Below, in pieces: positions 61,513 through 64,000 of a stretch of DNA of 64,000 nucleotides. Origin of the DNA: Bdellovibrio sp047344985 (lineage in GTDB: Bacteria > Bdellovibrionota > Bdellovibrionia > Bdellovibrionales > Bdellovibrionaceae); assembly GCF_047344985.1 (NCBI RefSeq), contig NZ_CP178861.1, positions 620,001 to 684,000 on the forward strand, written 5' to 3'. The notes beneath the pieces are model-generated. The model was not told the DNA's origin and searched no databases. It saw only the letters and a list, made by a program, of their open reading frames with translations. Position numbers and translations under genes: made by a program. Each line of letters starts with the position of its first letter. The first letter of the stretch is position 1.

Positions 61513-62772
61513 TCAATGCTTCTTATACAAACCTGTGTTCAGAAGGATTTTACGGTAGGCATCAAGAGTCGCCTGGACCATTTTAGGCGTGTCAAAGAGG
61601 TCGACCACTTTTTGGCGTGCTCGGTCGCCGATCTCGTCAGCAGGCATGGTTCCTGAGAAAATTTCGACCAAAAGATTACTCATGGAGTCCACATCGGCAG
61701 GTCTTAGTAAAAACCCATCGCGACCGTCTTCAATAATATTAGCAATTGGGGACACTTCCGACCCTAAAACAACTTTCTTTTGGGCCATGGCTTCCAAAGT
61801 CGAAGGCTCAAAACCCGTACTTCTAGACCCCATGTTCACGAAGACATCACCAAGAACGATATAATCCTCAATCTCGGTGGAGGGAACAGCCCCAGTCATC
61901 ACCACGCGATTTCCCAAAGCCAGATTCAATACTTGATATTCGATGTCTTTAAACTTCGGTCCATTTCCGACAACGATCAAATAACTATTCGGTTTTTTGA
62001 TCGCGACTTTTTCAAAAGCCCGCAGCAAAGGCATGATCTCTTGAACTTCTGTCATATCGGTGATCGTCACCGCCACGTGGGCATTCTCGGGAATGCTTAA
62101 TTTTTTACGAAGCTCTAAAGACTTTTCTTTCGGAGTTAAATCTCCCAGCTCAATTCCGTAAGGCACAGTATAAGTGTGATAATCCGGATAGAGGTAATAT
62201 CTTTCAAGAATGATTCTTTGTTGAGGATTCGTAACGAAAATTCCGTCGGCTGTTGAAAGCAACTGACGATCGCCACCGTAATAAGTTGTTAAAAACTTAT
62301 AAGTCGTTGCAAGAGCCGTCGTAAGCATACTTCCCAAAGTGTCTTGCTTCATCGCGAGGATCGCAAAAAGTTGCGACATTTGAGTGGCCTCAACGTCATA
62401 AGCCATGGCGACTCTCAAATCATCTTTGCGGCTGCCAATGCGATAGCCTGATTTATCGATACTGTGAACAAGATGAAAGGGATCTTCTTTATGAAGCTGG
62501 GCAAAACGCTGGCGCACGGCCATTTGAAAATTCATGTGAGCCAAGTTTTTTGCACCTTCGTGCAAATAAAAAACTCGCACGCCATCGCGAATAACTTCTG
62601 GTTTTTTTAACGGAGAAGTCGCCGCCAAAACCGTGACTTTATGTCCTTCTTTGGCAAGTCCTCGAGCGATCGGCCACAAAAAACCATGATCTGTCGCGCG
62701 ACTTAAAATCGGAAAGCGATGCGAAGTCAGACAGATGTTTAAAGTCTCAGGAAGACGGGATCTTTTGGCCAT
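61513..62772 (-). CDS. Glycosyltransferase of family 4 type
   Basis: GT-B fold: N-terminal ICLTSHRFPILSRATDHG, GHKVTVLAATSP; C-terminal VPYGIELGDLTPKEKSLE, YLIVVGNGPKFKDIE, NRVVMTGAVPSTEIEDY and the donor-binding FEPSTLEAMAQKKVVLG. 419 residues. Sugar and acceptor unknown. Follows the next glycosyltransferase on the same strand, so this is the end of a glycan-synthesis cluster. Confidence 0.8.
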   Translation of the reverse strand: MAKRSRLPETLNICLTSHRFPILSRATDHGFLWPIARGLAKEGHKVTVLAATSPLKKPEVIRDGVRVFYLHEGAKNLAHMNFQMAVRQRFAQLHKEDPFHLVHSIDKSGYRIGSRKDDLRVAMAYDVEATQMSQLFAILAMKQDTLGSMLTTALATTYKFLTTYYGGDRQLLSTADGIFVTNPQQRIILERYYLYPDYHTYTVPYGIELGDLTPKEKSLELRKKLSIPENAHVAVTITDMTEVQEIMPLLRAFEKVAIKKPNSYLIVVGNGPKFKDIEYQVLNLALGNRVVMTGAVPSTEIEDYIVLGDVFVNMGSRSTGFEPSTLEAMAQKKVVLGSEVSPIANIIEDGRDGFLLRPADVDSMSNLLVEIFSGTMPADEIGDRARQKVVDLFDTPKMVQATLDAYRKILLNTGLYKKH

Positions 62773-62817
62773 TTACACCTCTGGGTGCAGTCCAGTTCCA
62801 CATCCTGCGCCCAGCGC

Positions 62818-63936
62818 TTATCTTAGATGATTCAAAGCCTTGTTGTACAGACGATTGAGTTCATTCAAAGACGAATCAATCAAATGGCGGTCTTGAGCCA
62901 GTTGCTCAGATAAAGACTCGGGAAGTTTCAAATGAGGTTTGGCCAAAAGTTTAACCAAGTCTTTTTGCAAATGATGGTGATTAAGCACCCAGCAATTCAC
63001 GGTGTTTTTCCAAAGATCCGAGTGCACGCTGGTTTGTTTTGAATCCAAAATCAAAACAGCCTGGCATTGGATGGCACGCATATAGTATTCGGTCATCTCC
63101 ACCGGGCTTAAATTTTGGCCCGCGAGCATGAAAGCAGTACTTTTCTCTAGGAGGACTTTGCTTAAATGCGACGGCAAATCGCCAGTGACAGTCCAGTGAT
63201 GACCGCATTGGAACTCTTCCATCCAGGCGGCAAATCTTTTACGGTCTCGCAATGACCAGTGAGAATAAGATCCCCACAAAACCACCTTGTACTTTTGCGC
63301 CATCGTGCGAATGCGGATAAAGCTGTCAGATTCCGGATTGAATTTATTTTCTCTAAATGGAATGACGACGTAAGGACCCTCCGTCAGAAGATTCATCAAC
63401 TGATCTTCTTCTTGGTCGCTATAGGCACTGACTTTTTTATTTTCGTTTTTAAGATCCAAAACCGGCGGTAAAATTCCGCGGCCTTGGCGAGTGGATCTGA
63501 CATCCAAACCGCGAAGCTGTCCTAAAGCTTCCACTGTCGGACAAGTGATGATGTCACTTTCTTCAATCAAATAACGAACCGGATTACGACGAGTCAGTCC
63601 ATGACGGATATCTAAAAGAGATGTCGTGAGCACACACGTCGGATGAGATTTCGCAAATGTCGATAGAAGCATTTGTGCGGCATTCATTCTGTCTTCATCT
63701 AAAACAAGATGCAGAATTTGCGGTTGCAGACCAAAAAGACCGGGAATAATGCGCAGACCTTCAAGAAGACTCCAGCGCTTGAAATATCCCATGAACTCAA
63801 TGCCATTCGTATCGTGTTCGGGATTTTCGCCGTGACTGGTAAGGAGAACTACTTCGTGCTGCTGGGACTTTAAAGCTTGCGCCAGCTGCCACGAGGTTGC
63901 GTTCACATGTTTACTCACCAGGATTATTTTCGCCAT
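62818..63936 (-). CDS. Glycosyltransferase-like protein (GT4-related)
   Basis: N-terminal KIILVSKHVNATSWQLAQAL and HEVVLLTSHG with GTE-like loops; ESDIITCPTVEALGQLR and GRGILPPVLDL in the middle; VVLWGSYSHWSLRDRK and VTGDLPSHLSKVLLEKS in the second half. GT-B-like, 372 residues. The catalytic EX7E region is less typical, so it may be a non-catalytic or divergent member. Next to another glycosyltransferase. Confidence 0.65.
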   Translation of the reverse strand: MAKIILVSKHVNATSWQLAQALKSQQHEVVLLTSHGENPEHDTNGIEFMGYFKRWSLLEGLRIIPGLFGLQPQILHLVLDEDRMNAAQMLLSTFAKSHPTCVLTTSLLDIRHGLTRRNPVRYLIEESDIITCPTVEALGQLRGLDVRSTRQGRGILPPVLDLKNENKKVSAYSDQEEDQLMNLLTEGPYVVIPFRENKFNPESDSFIRIRTMAQKYKVVLWGSYSHWSLRDRKRFAAWMEEFQCGHHWTVTGDLPSHLSKVLLEKSTAFMLAGQNLSPVEMTEYYMRAIQCQAVLILDSKQTSVHSDLWKNTVNCWVLNHHHLQKDLVKLLAKPHLKLPESLSEQLAQDRHLIDSSLNELNRLYNKALNHLR

Positions 63937-64000
63937 TCAAGTCCTAAGGCTTTATAAATCTTATGCAGAATTTTGCGATTGGCCTCAGGGATGTTTCGGT
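63924..64000 (-). CDS. C-terminal end of the next gene, partial
   Basis: Open minus-strand frame from the window edge to a TAA at 63924-63926, encoding RNIPEANRKILHKIYKALGL and EWRK. Its stop overlaps the start of the glycosyltransferase gene by 13 nt, so it is probably the preceding gene of the same cluster. Too short to identify. Confidence 0.5.
   Translation of the reverse strand, partial: RNIPEANRKILHKIYKALGLEWRK

Noticed and set aside
1..64000. CRISPR arrays and insertion sequences
   Set aside because: No regularly spaced direct repeats with spacers and no transposase genes were seen.

Overview
The window reads as a chromosomal stretch of a free-living, Gram-negative, predatory-type deltaproteobacterium/Bdellovibrionota, most likely a Bdellovibrio species. 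This is an inference from gene content, not from a database match. The supporting features are many small secreted or lipid-anchored proteins with strong GGAGG ribosome-binding sites, several TIGR02147-like (DUF4423) regulators, a single-chain glycine decarboxylase, a type-2 (eukaryote-like) isoleucyl-tRNA synthetase, an RRM RNA-binding protein and an Rsm22-type methyltransferase. Base composition is moderate. Coding density is high, and neighbouring genes often overlap by 4 nt.

Left part (1-15,700): the end of an NAD(P)H-hydrate dehydratase gene, outer-membrane proteins, a large SGNH-hydrolase lipoprotein and an HExxH metalloprotease lipoprotein. A cluster of C-x-EG repeat secreted proteins (5,320-7,048) surrounds a split TIGR02147-like regulator. 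It is followed by a porin-like protein, a BamD-like protein, a CoA-type Nudix hydrolase, a PepSY/cytochrome b561 pair, a hemolysin III homologue, a TetA-type exporter, an RRM protein and a secreted tandem AhpD-like protein.

Middle left (15,700-33,990): a TetR repressor with a clear palindromic operator beside an aminoglycoside-phosphotransferase-like kinase, a lipoprotein esterase, a cupin-GNAT fusion, HutD, a trans-sulfuration enzyme, several unknown lipoproteins and membrane proteins, the ileS-trmO operon and a TfoX-domain protein.

Accessory segment (about 33,990-37,490): the most unusual part. A large serine recombinase lies against a tRNA-Leu(UAG) gene, and its reading frame continues into the 3' end of that tRNA gene. 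Upstream are a seven-codon leader cistron and a 61-residue gene, both translationally coupled, and a 92-nt near-perfect hairpin. The segment is bounded by two very similar terminator hairpins. I infer an integrated element or its remnant.

Right part (37,500-64,000): gcvT-gcvH, with gcvP 10 kb away and followed directly by a heptosyltransferase gene; a miniature TIGR02147 regulator; a solute-binding protein gene broken by a one-base frameshift in a T6 run; a 1,065-residue Ig-like lipoprotein with a lone CxxCH haem motif; an Rsm22-unknown-YheU operon; a FAD-Rieske fusion; a possible type I toxin-like 33-residue peptide whose start is enclosed in a hairpin; a TldD/TldE protease pair; an EpmA homologue with an extra N-terminal domain; an HU protein with a good promoter; and the start of a glycosyltransferase cluster that runs off the end.
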